Assembly: GCA_027079305.1 (NCBI GenBank) | Contig: JALWVU010000055.1 | Span: 62,001 to 126,000, forward strand | From: Aquificaceae bacterium | GTDB taxonomy: Bacteria > Aquificota > Aquificia > Aquificales > Aquificaceae | DNA length: 64,000 nucleotides | Direction of reading: 5' to 3' | In this document: positions 1 to 7,769 of the stretch, piece after piece | Position numbering within the stretch: the stretch's first letter is position 1 | How the letters are laid out: the number at the start of each line of letters is the position of its first letter | The notes under the pieces: model-generated | The model's input: only the letters and a program-made list of their open reading frames with translations | Databases searched by the model: none | What the model was told of the DNA's origin: nothing | Made by a program: the position numbers and the translations under genes

Positions 1-131
1 TTTATAACCTCTCTCAACTTCTGAACGTAAGCCCCTGCCTCCTCAAGGGATGCACTTCTGATCTTATCAATATCCTTGAGGAGCTTTCTCGTTAGCTCTA
101 TAAGTTCCCTTTCCCTCTCCGGAGTATACAT
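1..131 (-). CDS. N-terminal fragment of an unrecognised protein (runs off the window)
   Basis: An open frame starts at ATG 131-129 and runs off the left edge, giving about 43 residues that begin MYTPEREREL and contain a helical Lys/Glu-rich stretch ending KLREVI. It is divergent from the methyltransferase that starts at 178, leaving 46 bases for both promoters. The helical start faintly resembles N-termini of NAD-dependent DNA ligases of this lineage, but the diagnostic part lies outside the window, so no function is assigned. Confidence 0.5.
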   Translation of the reverse strand, partial: MYTPERERELIELTRKLLKDIDKIRSASLEEAGAYVQKLREVI

Positions 132-141
132 GCTTATTAAT

Positions 142-169
142 TTAACCGACAATTGAAATGGGTTAGAAT
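142..169 (+). promoter_or_regulatory. Candidate promoter of the methyltransferase gene
   Basis: TTAACC at 142-147 and TAGAAT at 164-169 are separated by 16 bases. The -10 box ends 8 bases before the GTG start at 178 and no Shine-Dalgarno sequence lies between, so the transcript would start at or next to the start codon. Read from sequence only. Confidence 0.4.
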
Positions 170-177
170 CTATCTCC

Positions 178-837
178 GTGCGATACAGAGGTGTAGCGGA
201 GATATTTTCACAGATAAGCGGTATTTACGATAGATTTCTCTCCACTGCAACCGCGGGCAGGATCCACTCTTGGCAGAGGGAGCTTTTATCCCAGATGAAC
301 CCCTCCGGAAACTGGCTGGACGTGGGAACCGGAACGGGAGAGGTTCTGAGAAAGCTGAGGGATAGATACGAAGGTATTAGGGTGGGTGTGGATCCTGCTA
401 TAGGGATGCTTAGGATAGCCAAGGAGAAATGCGGAAGCTGTTATTTCATCCAAGCTGTGGGAGAGAGCCTGCCTTTTAAAGACGGGAGCTTTAGCAACAT
501 CTCCCTGTCTCTTGTTTTCAGACACCTTCAGGACAAGGAAAGCTTTATAGAGGAAGCGGGTCGTCTTCTTGCGGAAGGGGGCAGGGTTGGAATAATAGAC
601 ATAGGCAAGTTCAGAGGGACCCCCTTTCTCCTGTTCCTTATGAGAACTCTCCTGAAGCCGATAGGCCTACTCCTGTTCGGGAAGGACAAATGGGACTTCT
701 TCATACATTCCGTAGAGGAGAGCTACAGCCTTGAGGAGATAAGGAGTATGTTTGAGCGTAAAGGCTTTAGCCTCAGCTACCGGAGCGGGAGGTTCTTCGG
801 AGTGGTCCAGATAGCTATCTTTATCAAAACTGCCTGA
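178..837 (+). CDS. UbiE/MenG-like class I SAM-dependent methyltransferase
   Basis: A 219-residue protein with the SAM-binding motif I LDVGTGTGEV at about residues 47-56 and a UbiE-like post-motif layout (GESLPFKDGSF, then a FRHL segment near residue 120). UbiE/MenG enzymes C-methylate the quinone ring in ubiquinone or menaquinone synthesis; Aquificaceae use a menaquinone-type quinone, so a quinone role is plausible but inferred. The length is slightly short for the family (about 230-250). The start is GTG at 178; no better start lies upstream. The 3' end overlaps convergent pheS by 14 bases. Other small-molecule methyltransferases cannot be excluded. Confidence 0.75.
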   Translation: MRYRGVAEIFSQISGIYDRFLSTATAGRIHSWQRELLSQMNPSGNWLDVGTGTGEVLRKLRDRYEGIRVGVDPAIGMLRIAKEKCGSCYFIQAVGESLPFKDGSFSNISLSLVFRHLQDKESFIEEAGRLLAEGGRVGIIDIGKFRGTPFLLFLMRTLLKPIGLLLFGKDKWDFFIHSVEESYSLEEIRSMFERKGFSLSYRSGRFFGVVQIAIFIKTA

Positions 838-1834
838 GAAACCGGACGTCGTTTTCGTAAAAGAGCTTTATGTTATCTATACCAAAGAGCAACATGGCGA
901 GCCTCTCCACCCCCATGCCGAAGGCAAAACCCTGGTATAGGTCTGTATCTATACCGCAGGCTTCCAGAACGTTGGGATGAACCATGCCACATCCCATAAC
1001 CTCGAGCCATCCTGTATCCTTGCACACTCTACATCCTTCCTGATGGCATATCACACAACCTATGTCCACTTCCGCGGAAGGCTCCGTAAAGGGAAAGTAG
1101 GAGGTTCTGAATCTGACGGGCAGATCCGTCTGAAAGAACTCCCTCAGAAACTCCTGGATAACGTATTTCATATGCTTGAAGTTAGCCTGTTCGTTTACAA
1201 CGAGTCCTTCTACCTGATGGAACATGGGTGAGTGAGTGGGATCGTCATCTCTCCTGTAGACCTTACCGGGAGCTATCATCTGAATGGGAGGCTTCTGCTT
1301 CAACATAGTTCTTATCTGAACAGGGGATGTGTGGGTTCTGAGAAGATATCCGGGTTTATTTACATAAAAGGTGTCCTGCATATCCCTGGCGGGATGATCC
1401 GGGGGTATATTGAGTTTGTCGAAGTTGTACTCCTCGAGCTCTACCTCAGGCCCTTCTTCAACGGAAAAGCCCATACCTCTGAATATGTTCACTATCCTCT
1501 TGAGAGTTATGGTTATCGGATGAAGGCTTCCCGCAGTTCCCCTTACGGGAACCGTTAGATCCATCCATTCTTTGGAAAGCTTCTCCTCCAGCTCTCTCCT
1601 CTTAAGTTCCTCTTCCTTCTTTTGAATTATGTCCTCAACGAACTCTTTTAGCTCGTTTACCTTTCTACCGAACTCCTTCCTTTCTTCAGGTGGGATATCC
1701 TTTATTCGCTTTAGAGCGGAGCTGACCAGACCTTTCTTACCCAGATACTTTGAACGGACGTTCTGAAGCTCTTGCAGGCTATTTGCTGAGTTTACATCCT
1801 TTAGAGCTTCTTCCCTTATATCTTCAAGGTTCAT
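824..1834 (-). CDS. pheS: Phenylalanine--tRNA ligase alpha subunit
   Basis: The 336-residue class II synthetase subunit that, with PheT as an alpha2-beta2 enzyme, charges tRNA-Phe. An N-terminal coiled-coil tRNA-binding arm (about 1-90) precedes the catalytic domain. Motif 2 FHQVEGL is at 205-211, the Phe-pocket segment FPFTEPSAEVD at about 247-257, and motif 3 GFAFGMGVERLAML near the end. Four cysteines in CxxC pairs (C260/C263, C268/C271) precede GMVHP, as in many bacterial PheS. It follows rplT with a TAATG one-base overlap, so the two are translationally coupled. pheT is not in the window. Confidence 0.97.
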   Translation of the reverse strand: MNLEDIREEALKDVNSANSLQELQNVRSKYLGKKGLVSSALKRIKDIPPEERKEFGRKVNELKEFVEDIIQKKEEELKRRELEEKLSKEWMDLTVPVRGTAGSLHPITITLKRIVNIFRGMGFSVEEGPEVELEEYNFDKLNIPPDHPARDMQDTFYVNKPGYLLRTHTSPVQIRTMLKQKPPIQMIAPGKVYRRDDDPTHSPMFHQVEGLVVNEQANFKHMKYVIQEFLREFFQTDLPVRFRTSYFPFTEPSAEVDIGCVICHQEGCRVCKDTGWLEVMGCGMVHPNVLEACGIDTDLYQGFAFGMGVERLAMLLFGIDNIKLFYENDVRFLRQF

Positions 1835-2181
1835 TACAGGGCGGACTTTGCCTTTTCGACCACCTGGGCGAAGGCTTCTGGATCTCTCACAGCCATGTCC
1901 GCGAGGATCTTCCTGTCAAGCTCTATACCGGCTTTCTTTAGCCCGTTTATAAACCTGCTGTAGGACAGCCCGTAGGGCCTGACAGCCGCGTTTATCCTCG
2001 CTATCCAAAGTCTTCTGAACTCCCTCTTGCGCTGTCTCCTGTCCCTGTACTCATAGTAGAGGGCACGCATAACCGCTTCCTTGGCCCTCCTGTAGGAGGT
2101 ATGGCGCATTCCCCTGTATCCTTTTGCAAGCTTGAGTATCTTCTTCTTACGCTTCCTCGAGGAAGGACCTTTGACTCTCAT
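1834..2181 (-). CDS. rplT: 50S ribosomal protein L20
   Basis: A 115-residue, strongly basic protein beginning [13 protein letters not shown], with the L20 hallmark [19 protein letters not shown] and the conserved WIARINAA motif. L20 binds 23S rRNA early in large-subunit assembly. The start is ATG 2181, preceded by a strong AAGGAGGAG ribosome binding site; an in-frame ATG 27 bases upstream is disregarded because it would add a nonconserved tail. The usual infC-rpmI partners are missing upstream, where tRNA-Ser lies instead; pheS follows directly. Confidence 0.97.
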   Translation of the reverse strand: MRVKGPSSRKRKKKILKLAKGYRGMRHTSYRRAKEAVMRALYYEYRDRRQRKREFRRLWIARINAAVRPYGLSYSRFINGLKKAGIELDRKILADMAVRDPEAFAQVVEKAKSAL

Positions 2182-2263
2182 CTTCTCTCTCCTCCTTAGA
2201 TGGAGCAAAGTATTTTAGCACAGAAAAAGCCCGTGGGTGTAGTGTTGGTGGAAAACTCAGCCA

Positions 2264-2351
2264 CGGAGGGGGTGGGATTCGAACCCACGGAGGGCTGTGA
2301 ACCCTCAAGGGATTTCAAATCCCCCGCCTTCGTCCGCTCGGCCACCCCTCC
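2264..2351 (-). tRNA. tRNA-Ser (anticodon UGA)
   Basis: On the minus strand GGAGGGG (2351-2345) pairs with CCCCTCC (2271-2265), with discriminator G at 2264. The anticodon loop reads TTTGAAA, giving anticodon TGA (UCA codons). The T arm GGGTTCGAATCCC is canonical and a long variable arm (GAGGGTTCACAGCCCTC) is typical of class II serine tRNAs. The gene does not encode the 3' CCA (GTGG follows the acceptor stem), so CCA must be added by nucleotidyltransferase. It lies about 80 bases upstream of rplT in the same direction. Confidence 0.97.
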
Positions 2352-2368
2352 TGAGGAAAAGCTTCTGA

Positions 2369-2674
2369 CTAACCTCCTCCGTATTCGCTCTGATCTATTT
2401 CCATTTCAAACTCTTGAATGAAGTGCTCTATCAGGTTGATCAGGTCCTTTAAATCCTTCTTAAGGTGGTATTCGTATAGGTCTATCCTCCTCTCGTGGAA
2501 GTGTTCGTCTATGTAGTATCTGACTCTTACATAGGGAACCCCTACTTCGGACTGGTATCCCTCATCCCCGGGAAGGAGGATCTCCACCTCCACCTCACCG
2601 CCTTCGCTTTTGTTCTTAAAGATCTCCTTCAGTTCCAAAACCTTTTCCTTATACTGCTCCCAGTTGTGTTTCAT
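2369..2674 (-). CDS. Small acidic protein of unknown function
   Basis: A 101-residue soluble protein with a helical N-terminus, a central beta-rich part (EVEVEILLP, YVRVRYYI) and an acidic helical tail. No transmembrane segment, signal peptide or recognisable motif is seen. It lies 12 bases downstream of lpxI on the same strand and just upstream of tRNA-Ser, so it is probably co-transcribed with lpxI. Codon use is like its neighbours, which supports a real gene. I do not recognise the family. Confidence 0.75.
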   Translation of the reverse strand: MKHNWEQYKEKVLELKEIFKNKSEGGEVEVEILLPGDEGYQSEVGVPYVRVRYYIDEHFHERRIDLYEYHLKKDLKDLINLIEHFIQEFEMEIDQSEYGGG

Positions 2675-2686
2675 AATGGGTTCATT

Positions 2687-3472
2687 TTAACACAGGCCGA
2701 CGACCGGTATGCCCAACCTGTCAGCCTTCCGTAAGAACTTTTCCTTATCCACTATGTAGACCTTACCAGCTTCCAAAAATAAAGCGTCAGCTTTGATCTC
2801 TCTTATCACCTCGAGAGTATCTATACCTACGGTGGGGACGTCTATCCTGAAGTCCTGATTTTTTCTGGCAACCTTAACTATACGTGTTCCTTTGCCACCT
2901 ATTTTCCCTCCTCTCTTTATTGTCTCCTGCGTCCCTTCCATGGCCTCGACCGCCACGACCGCTTTATCCTTTACCACTACTGTTTGTCCGACATCGAGCT
3001 CAGCCAACTCCTTAGCTACGATAAAGCCAAACATACCGTCTTCCATAGCCTCTTCCGAGGGTTCTCTTCTTCCCATTACACCTTCATCAGCGAGGAGATC
3101 CCTTAGATAAGGTGTAGGATCTATAAACTTAAAACCCTCCTCCTCCAGGGCTTCCATAAAAGCTTTTATCAGAGTTGCTGGTCTTCTATCCTTTGCGCGT
3201 CTCAGGATCGAGAGGGCTTTGAGATCGAAGGCCAGAAGGCTTGAGTATATTAGCCTGTGTTCAAACTTGCCGAGCATAACCACCTCACGAACTCCCCTCT
3301 TCTTAAATAGCTTTATCAGTTTTCCTACTCTTCCGAGAGGAAGTAGCTCGTCCACTTGAAAGTCCGTTATACCCTTTACTCCCACGCTGAACACTTCCTC
3401 GCCCGATTTCTCCGCGGACTCCCTGAATATCTGCGGGAGCCTGCCCCTTCCCGCTATAAGACCTATAGGCAT
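2687..3472 (-). CDS. lpxI: UDP-2,3-diacylglucosamine diphosphatase LpxI
   Basis: A 261-residue member of the LpxI (DUF1009) family, which hydrolyses UDP-2,3-diacylglucosamine to lipid X plus UMP in lipid A synthesis at the inner membrane. Seen: the N-terminal IGLIAGRGRLP turn, the central DGMFGFIVAKEL region and the C-terminal PTVGIDTLEVI plus ALFLEAGKVYIVDK segment, all in family order and length. LpxI replaces LpxH in many bacteria, so this supports an LPS-bearing outer membrane, in line with bamA and lapAB nearby. It is divergent from RNase G with only 27 bases between the start codons. Confidence 0.93.
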   Translation of the reverse strand: MPIGLIAGRGRLPQIFRESAEKSGEEVFSVGVKGITDFQVDELLPLGRVGKLIKLFKKRGVREVVMLGKFEHRLIYSSLLAFDLKALSILRRAKDRRPATLIKAFMEALEEEGFKFIDPTPYLRDLLADEGVMGRREPSEEAMEDGMFGFIVAKELAELDVGQTVVVKDKAVVAVEAMEGTQETIKRGGKIGGKGTRIVKVARKNQDFRIDVPTVGIDTLEVIREIKADALFLEAGKVYIVDKEKFLRKADRLGIPVVGLC

Positions 3473-3499
3473 ATCAAGAAATACTTTAAAATATCTACG

Positions 3500-4885
3500 A
3501 TGGATGTCCGCCTTATAATATCAGCGAGCAAGAGCCTCGTTTTATCCTTCATCCTTAAGGAGGGGGAGATCTCGGAGATAAAAGTCGAAAAGAGGGAGGA
3601 GAAGAGACTCGCGGGTAGCATCTTTAAAGGAAAGGTAAAAAGGCTTGCGAAGAGCCTCAACGGCGCCTTCGTGGACATAGGCCTCGATAAGGAGGCTTAC
3701 ATGCCCCTGAAGGGGGCGGAGGATGAAGAGACCTGCGCTCCGGTGGGTGTGGGATCCGAGGTCATAGTCCAAATGAAGAGAGAGCCCATGGAGGAGAAGG
3801 GAGCTAAGGTTACAAACAGGATAAGCATACCGGGCAAGTATCTCGTTTACCTGCCTACTACGAGGAATGTTTTCGTCTCCTCGAAGATTGAGGGCGAGGA
3901 AAAGAGGCAACATTTTAAAAAGCTTTTGGAAAGCGTTCTAAGGGATGAGGGCGTTATAGTAAGAACCTCCGCTGAATGGGTCTCTGACAAAGAGCTTTTG
4001 GAGGAGCTTGACCTCCTGAGGGAAAAATGGGGGGAGATAAGGAAGAGGGCTTCTGAAGTAAAGGTGGGCCTTGTTCACGAGGAGGTTCCCCTCTACGGAC
4101 AGATAATAAGGGATTACTGGCACGATATTTCCGAGATAGTGGTAGATAACAGGGAACTGTGGACAGAGATCCTATCTTTCCTTGAAGAGAACTTCCCAGA
4201 GCTGGTCGACAAGGTCAGGTATGTAAAGGACATGAGTGTTTTTTTCAAGAGATACGGCCTCGATAGAGCACTGGCAAAGCTCTTCTCCAGGTGCATATGG
4301 CTTAAAGGGGGAGGTTACATTATAATCGAGGAAACACAAGCCCTTACGGTTATAGATGTAAACAGCGGTTCTGGATGTGGCGAGACTCTCGAGGAAAACG
4401 CTCTCAGGACGAACCTCGAGGCAGCGGAGGAGATAGTCAGACAGATAAAGCTCCGCGATATAGGAGGGATCATAATAATAGACTTCATAGACATGAAGGA
4501 TAAGAGGAACAGGGATAGGGTGGTCAGGAGGGTCAAGGAGCTCTTTGCTGATGAGGGATCCAAAGTCCATGTATACGGCATAACCAGCCTCGGACTTTTG
4601 GAGCTTACCAGGAAGAAGGAAACGCCAAGCGTAACAAAGCTTCTGTCTACCGATTGCCCTTACTGCAGGGGGAGGGGCTACCTGAAAAGCCCGGAGGTGG
4701 TTCTATACGAGATAGAGAAGGAGATAAACTACTTTAAGGGCAGATACCTGGAGATAAGGGTCAATCCGACCCTTAAAGGTAGTGTGGAGAGGCTACTGGA
4801 GAAGAAAAACCTCAAGCAGTGGGTTCAGATAAAAGAGGATTATGATGCTCCTTTAGACTACTACGAGATGTTCTTAGCGGGATGA
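3500..4885 (+). CDS. rng: Ribonuclease E/G family endoribonuclease
   Basis: A 461-residue endoribonuclease of RNase G size, acting in rRNA maturation and mRNA decay. An N-terminal S1 domain contains VDIGLDKEAYMPL. The catalytic core has VIDVNSGSG (first metal-binding Asp) and IIIIDFIDM (second). A CPYCRGRG element corresponds to the Zn-link that joins protomers in RNase E, here CxxC. There is no RNase E-type degradosome scaffold at the C-terminus. ATG 3500 is chosen over an in-frame start at 3356, which would add 48 nonconserved residues over lpxI; TAAAAT at 3487-3492 sits 7 bases before this ATG. First gene of the operon running to 9927. Confidence 0.94.
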   Translation: MDVRLIISASKSLVLSFILKEGEISEIKVEKREEKRLAGSIFKGKVKRLAKSLNGAFVDIGLDKEAYMPLKGAEDEETCAPVGVGSEVIVQMKREPMEEKGAKVTNRISIPGKYLVYLPTTRNVFVSSKIEGEEKRQHFKKLLESVLRDEGVIVRTSAEWVSDKELLEELDLLREKWGEIRKRASEVKVGLVHEEVPLYGQIIRDYWHDISEIVVDNRELWTEILSFLEENFPELVDKVRYVKDMSVFFKRYGLDRALAKLFSRCIWLKGGGYIIIEETQALTVIDVNSGSGCGETLEENALRTNLEAAEEIVRQIKLRDIGGIIIIDFIDMKDKRNRDRVVRRVKELFADEGSKVHVYGITSLGLLELTRKKETPSVTKLLSTDCPYCRGRGYLKSPEVVLYEIEKEINYFKGRYLEIRVNPTLKGSVERLLEKKNLKQWVQIKEDYDAPLDYYEMFLAG

Positions 4886-5799
4886 AAGTGAGAGGTTTAC
4901 TGACTTTCCTGACACTTTTACTTCTCTTGGGTAGCTGTGCCAAAATGTCCGAGGAGGAAAGGGCGAGAAAGGCCCAAGAGTACTACGCTGAAGCCATAAA
5001 AGCATTCAAAGAGAAAGATTATAAAGATGCTGCCTGGAACTTCAACGAAGCCCTCAAGTTCATGGACTACCTGACCCCCCAGCAACTGGAAAACGCCAAG
5101 TTCCTTTTGGGGAAGAGCTACTACCTGAAAGAGGACTACGTAAACGCTGTTGTAGCCCTTGAGGACTACGTCTTCTATTATCCCAAGCTTCCCAGAACAG
5201 AAGAGGCCTACTACATGCTCGTAGAGAGCTACATAAAAGTATCGCCGGATCCATACAGAGATCAGGAGTATACCTGGAAGGCTATAGACAAGGCAAAGGA
5301 ATTCCTGAGTAAATTTCCCAACAGCCCCTTCGCTCCTAAGGTTCAGGCCCTGATCGAAGAGGCTTACAGGAAGATAGCCAAGCACGAGCTTTTCATAGCC
5401 AAGTTCTACGAGGATTACGGTTATCCGTACTCCGCCGCTGTCAGATACAGGGAGATACTGATAAACTTTTCCAAATACATATCCGAAGAGGAAGTGGCCT
5501 TCAGGTATATTAGGTGTCTTCTGCTCTCGGACAGGCAGGTTGAGCTGGAGAAGGAGAAGGTAAGGGATCTTCTGGAAGATACTAAGGACAAACTTAAAGA
5601 GCTTAAGGGAGAGGAAAGAAAGGCTGTAGAGAGGAGGATAAAGTTCCTTGAGAGCGAGATAAAAAGATGGGAGATGATAGGTAAGAGAGCAAGGGAGGAG
5701 GCTTTAGAGACTCTCAGGAAGTACAGGGAAGTCTACGGGGAGACCAAGTACTACATAGAGCTCAAGAAGCTCATCGAGAAGAAGTCATGGAAAAGTTGA
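4882..5799 (+). CDS. bamD: BamD-like outer membrane lipoprotein with TPR repeats
   Basis: A 305-residue lipoprotein with lipobox LGSC (Cys19), followed by tetratricopeptide-type helices (AIKAFKEKDYKDAAWNFNEAL, then a FYYPK / KFPNSPFAP pattern typical of BamD/ComL). BamD holds the BamA barrel-assembly machine at the periplasmic face of the outer membrane; bamA is in this window at 32226-34559. The start ATG overlaps the rng stop as ATGA. The C-terminal third is a long charged helix, longer than E. coli BamD (245 residues), so another TPR lipoprotein such as a YbgF-like protein remains possible. Confidence 0.78.
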   Translation: MKVRGLLTFLTLLLLLGSCAKMSEEERARKAQEYYAEAIKAFKEKDYKDAAWNFNEALKFMDYLTPQQLENAKFLLGKSYYLKEDYVNAVVALEDYVFYYPKLPRTEEAYYMLVESYIKVSPDPYRDQEYTWKAIDKAKEFLSKFPNSPFAPKVQALIEEAYRKIAKHELFIAKFYEDYGYPYSAAVRYREILINFSKYISEEEVAFRYIRCLLLSDRQVELEKEKVRDLLEDTKDKLKELKGEERKAVERRIKFLESEIKRWEMIGKRAREEALETLRKYREVYGETKYYIELKKLIEKKSWKS

Positions 5800-6116
5800 A
5801 GCTCATAAAGGAAACTTTGGAGAATAAGAAGGCGGAGGACATAGTAATCCTCGATGTCTCCAGGCTAACGAACATAGCGGACTTCTTCGTAGTAGCCTCA
5901 GCTTCTTCTCCGGTCCATGCAAGAGCCCTTGCGGAACACCTCATGGAAAAAATGGAGAAGGCAGGCTACGCGGTGGATCATGTGGAGGGGATGGAGTTCG
6001 GAAACTGGATACTTGTTGATCTGCTGGATGTGATAGTCCATATCTTCACCCCCGAATGGAGGGAGCACTACGGTATAGAATGGATATGGGCGGAAGCGGA
6101 AAGGTTGGAAGTATGA
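5787..6116 (+). CDS. rsfS: Ribosomal silencing factor RsfS
   Basis: A 109-residue RsfS/Iojap/DUF143 protein. It binds L14 on the 50S subunit and blocks subunit joining when cells slow down. Family landmarks: DIVILDVSRLTNIADFFVVASA near residue 18, then GNWILVDLLDVIVHIF and the C-terminal REHYGIEWIW. The length is normal. It overlaps bamD by 13 bases upstream and the lapAB fusion downstream as ATGA, so it sits tightly inside the operon. Confidence 0.96.
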   Translation: MEKLKLIKETLENKKAEDIVILDVSRLTNIADFFVVASASSPVHARALAEHLMEKMEKAGYAVDHVEGMEFGNWILVDLLDVIVHIFTPEWREHYGIEWIWAEAERLEV

Positions 6117-7186
6117 TAGCCTTCAAGGTAATCCTTTTCACCGCTTTCCTTCTTATTGCTCTGCTGTTTGCCTACTACAACCTTCAAGAGGCGGAGATCA
6201 GGTTCCTGAACTACTCCCTGAATATGCCCCTCTTTCTGCTCGTCCTTGCAAGCTTTGTTCTGGGATTTATCCTCGCGCACCTTTCCAGTGAGCTGAGGTC
6301 CTTCGGAACGCGCAAGTACGGAGAGAAACTCAGAAAGGGCCTTAGGAAGCGCTGGACCGGTAGGTACACGGAGGCGGAGACGGAGCTCTCTAAGCTCCTC
6401 GATGGGGAGGAGATCGTTCCTCTTTACGTGGACGTTCTCGATCGATTGGGGAAAGAGCCTTCCCTATATCTGGAAAAATATAATCTGGGAATAGTGGAGA
6501 CGGTCCTCGCAAGAAGAGTCCTCAGGAAAGATCCTGAGAGGGCAAGGAACCTGCTTGAAAAGGCCCTTGGCAAGAACTGGGAAAATCTGGAGGCGAGAAG
6601 ACTGCTAAGGAGTCTGTATTTCTTAGAGGGTGACTTCGAGAAAAGCATAGATCTTCAGAGGAGCCTCCTTCAGGACTCGGAAAAGCCGCTTAAAGAGGAG
6701 GAAAGACAGATCTTGGCATCGATGCTATCGGAAGCAAAAGGAGAGGGAGCTTTGCAGGAGGTAGAGAAACTGCCCCTCACACCCTCTTCTCTTGCTCTCC
6801 TGATCAGTTCCGTAGATCAGAAAAGGAGGAGGAAATATATCTCCAAGATGTTCCAGCTCGGAATTCAGAACGAGGTGATCCTGATCCTGACAGAGAAAAA
6901 CGACCTCTCTCCTGAGATCATAGAAGCTGTGGAAGAAAATAAGGAAAGGTTTTCCAAAGCGGTTCTTGCGTTCCTGTATGCGAACCTGGGCATGCATGAG
7001 AGGCTGGAGGACCTAAAAGAGCAACTCCCAAAACCGATAAGAACTTTCATAACCGGAGGTGAGGAAGACCGGGAGTGTTTGATGCTCTGGGAGTGTGCTG
7101 AGTGCGGGAAGGATTTCGGTAGATATACACCTGTATGTGGAAACTGTTTAAGTTGGAATAAATTAAAAACAAAAGGAGGAGGTTAA
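6113..7186 (+). CDS. LapA-LapB fusion: inner-membrane TPR protein with rubredoxin-type zinc knuckle
   Basis: A 357-residue protein. Residues 1-65 form a LapA/DUF1049 unit: two membrane helices (about 4-20 and 40-58) around a short loop of YYNLQEAEIRFL type. Then come TPR-like helices (about 70-310) and a C-terminal CxxC-x10-CxxC knuckle (C328/C331/C342/C345), the hallmark of LapB/YciM. LapB in E. coli steers FtsH degradation of LpxC and so controls LPS output. The two are normally separate adjacent genes; here they are one chain. ATG 6113 is chosen because the longer ORF start lies inside rsfS. A weak point is that the TPRs are divergent. Confidence 0.82.
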   Translation: MIAFKVILFTAFLLIALLFAYYNLQEAEIRFLNYSLNMPLFLLVLASFVLGFILAHLSSELRSFGTRKYGEKLRKGLRKRWTGRYTEAETELSKLLDGEEIVPLYVDVLDRLGKEPSLYLEKYNLGIVETVLARRVLRKDPERARNLLEKALGKNWENLEARRLLRSLYFLEGDFEKSIDLQRSLLQDSEKPLKEEERQILASMLSEAKGEGALQEVEKLPLTPSSLALLISSVDQKRRRKYISKMFQLGIQNEVILILTEKNDLSPEIIEAVEENKERFSKAVLAFLYANLGMHERLEDLKEQLPKPIRTFITGGEEDRECLMLWECAECGKDFGRYTPVCGNCLSWNKLKTKGGG

Positions 7187-7187
7187 G

Positions 7188-7760
7188 ATGCTGATCGACT
7201 CTTCGAGGGGGACCGTCAAATTCAAGGTGGTCTACCACGGTATAGCTATGTCAGGCAAGACTACCAACATAGAACAGCTCGCCAAGGCAAGCGGTCTCGA
7301 TGTCCTGAGCTTTGACACGAAAGAGGAGAGGACTCTGGTATTCGACTTCATAACGAAGAAGGTAAACTTGGACGGCTTCACACTGAGCTTTTCTATATAC
7401 ACTGTCCCAGGACAGAGCATCTACGGTGATATCAGAAAGATGGTCATGAGGGGAGCGGACGCGGTGGTGTTTGTGGTGGACTCCTCCGAGAGGAGGCTCT
7501 CGGAGAACAAGGAGTTCATAAACGTCCTCGAGGGGGACCTTAAGATGTATGGAAAAACCCTCGAGGATACTCCCATAGTGGTTCAATACAACAAAAGGGA
7601 CCTGCCCGACGCCCTCCCGTTAGATGTCCTCAAGGAGGAGGTCTGCATACCCGGAAAGAAGTGCACTGAAGCAATAGCAGTTCAGGGGAAGGGAGTGGAG
7701 GAAACCTTCAATCTCGTGATGGAGGAACTTCTTGAGAAGTTCAGAAAGATGGTAGGATAG
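7188..7760 (+). CDS. MglA-like small Ras-type GTPase
   Basis: A 190-residue bacterial Ras-like GTPase of the MglA group. The P-loop GIAMSGKT is at residues 18-25, and the switch I-like DTKEERTLVFDF at about 43-54 matches MglA's ERTLFFDF. A VPGQ motif replaces the classical DxxG (73-76), as in MglA, and the NKxD motif NKRD is at 135-138. MglA defines a cell pole and drives motility in Myxococcus and polarity in Thermus. A strong GGAGGAGG ribosome binding site precedes ATG 7188. The partner gene downstream is a DUF4388/PATAN-like protein; no roadblock-type MglB is in the window. Confidence 0.92.
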   Translation: MLIDSSRGTVKFKVVYHGIAMSGKTTNIEQLAKASGLDVLSFDTKEERTLVFDFITKKVNLDGFTLSFSIYTVPGQSIYGDIRKMVMRGADAVVFVVDSSERRLSENKEFINVLEGDLKMYGKTLEDTPIVVQYNKRDLPDALPLDVLKEEVCIPGKKCTEAIAVQGKGVEETFNLVMEELLEKFRKMVG

Positions 7761-7769
7761 TTAAGAGTT

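Noticed and set aside
2219-2265. Possible terminator between tRNA-Ser and rplT (CCGTGG ... CCACGG followed by T-run on the minus strand)
   Set aside because: The stem is 6 bp with a loop of about 25 bases and overlaps the tRNA end; too weak to call.
3356-3499. 48-codon N-terminal extension of RNase G
   Set aside because: It overlaps lpxI on the other strand and is not like RNase G starts; ATG 3500 gives the family N-terminus.
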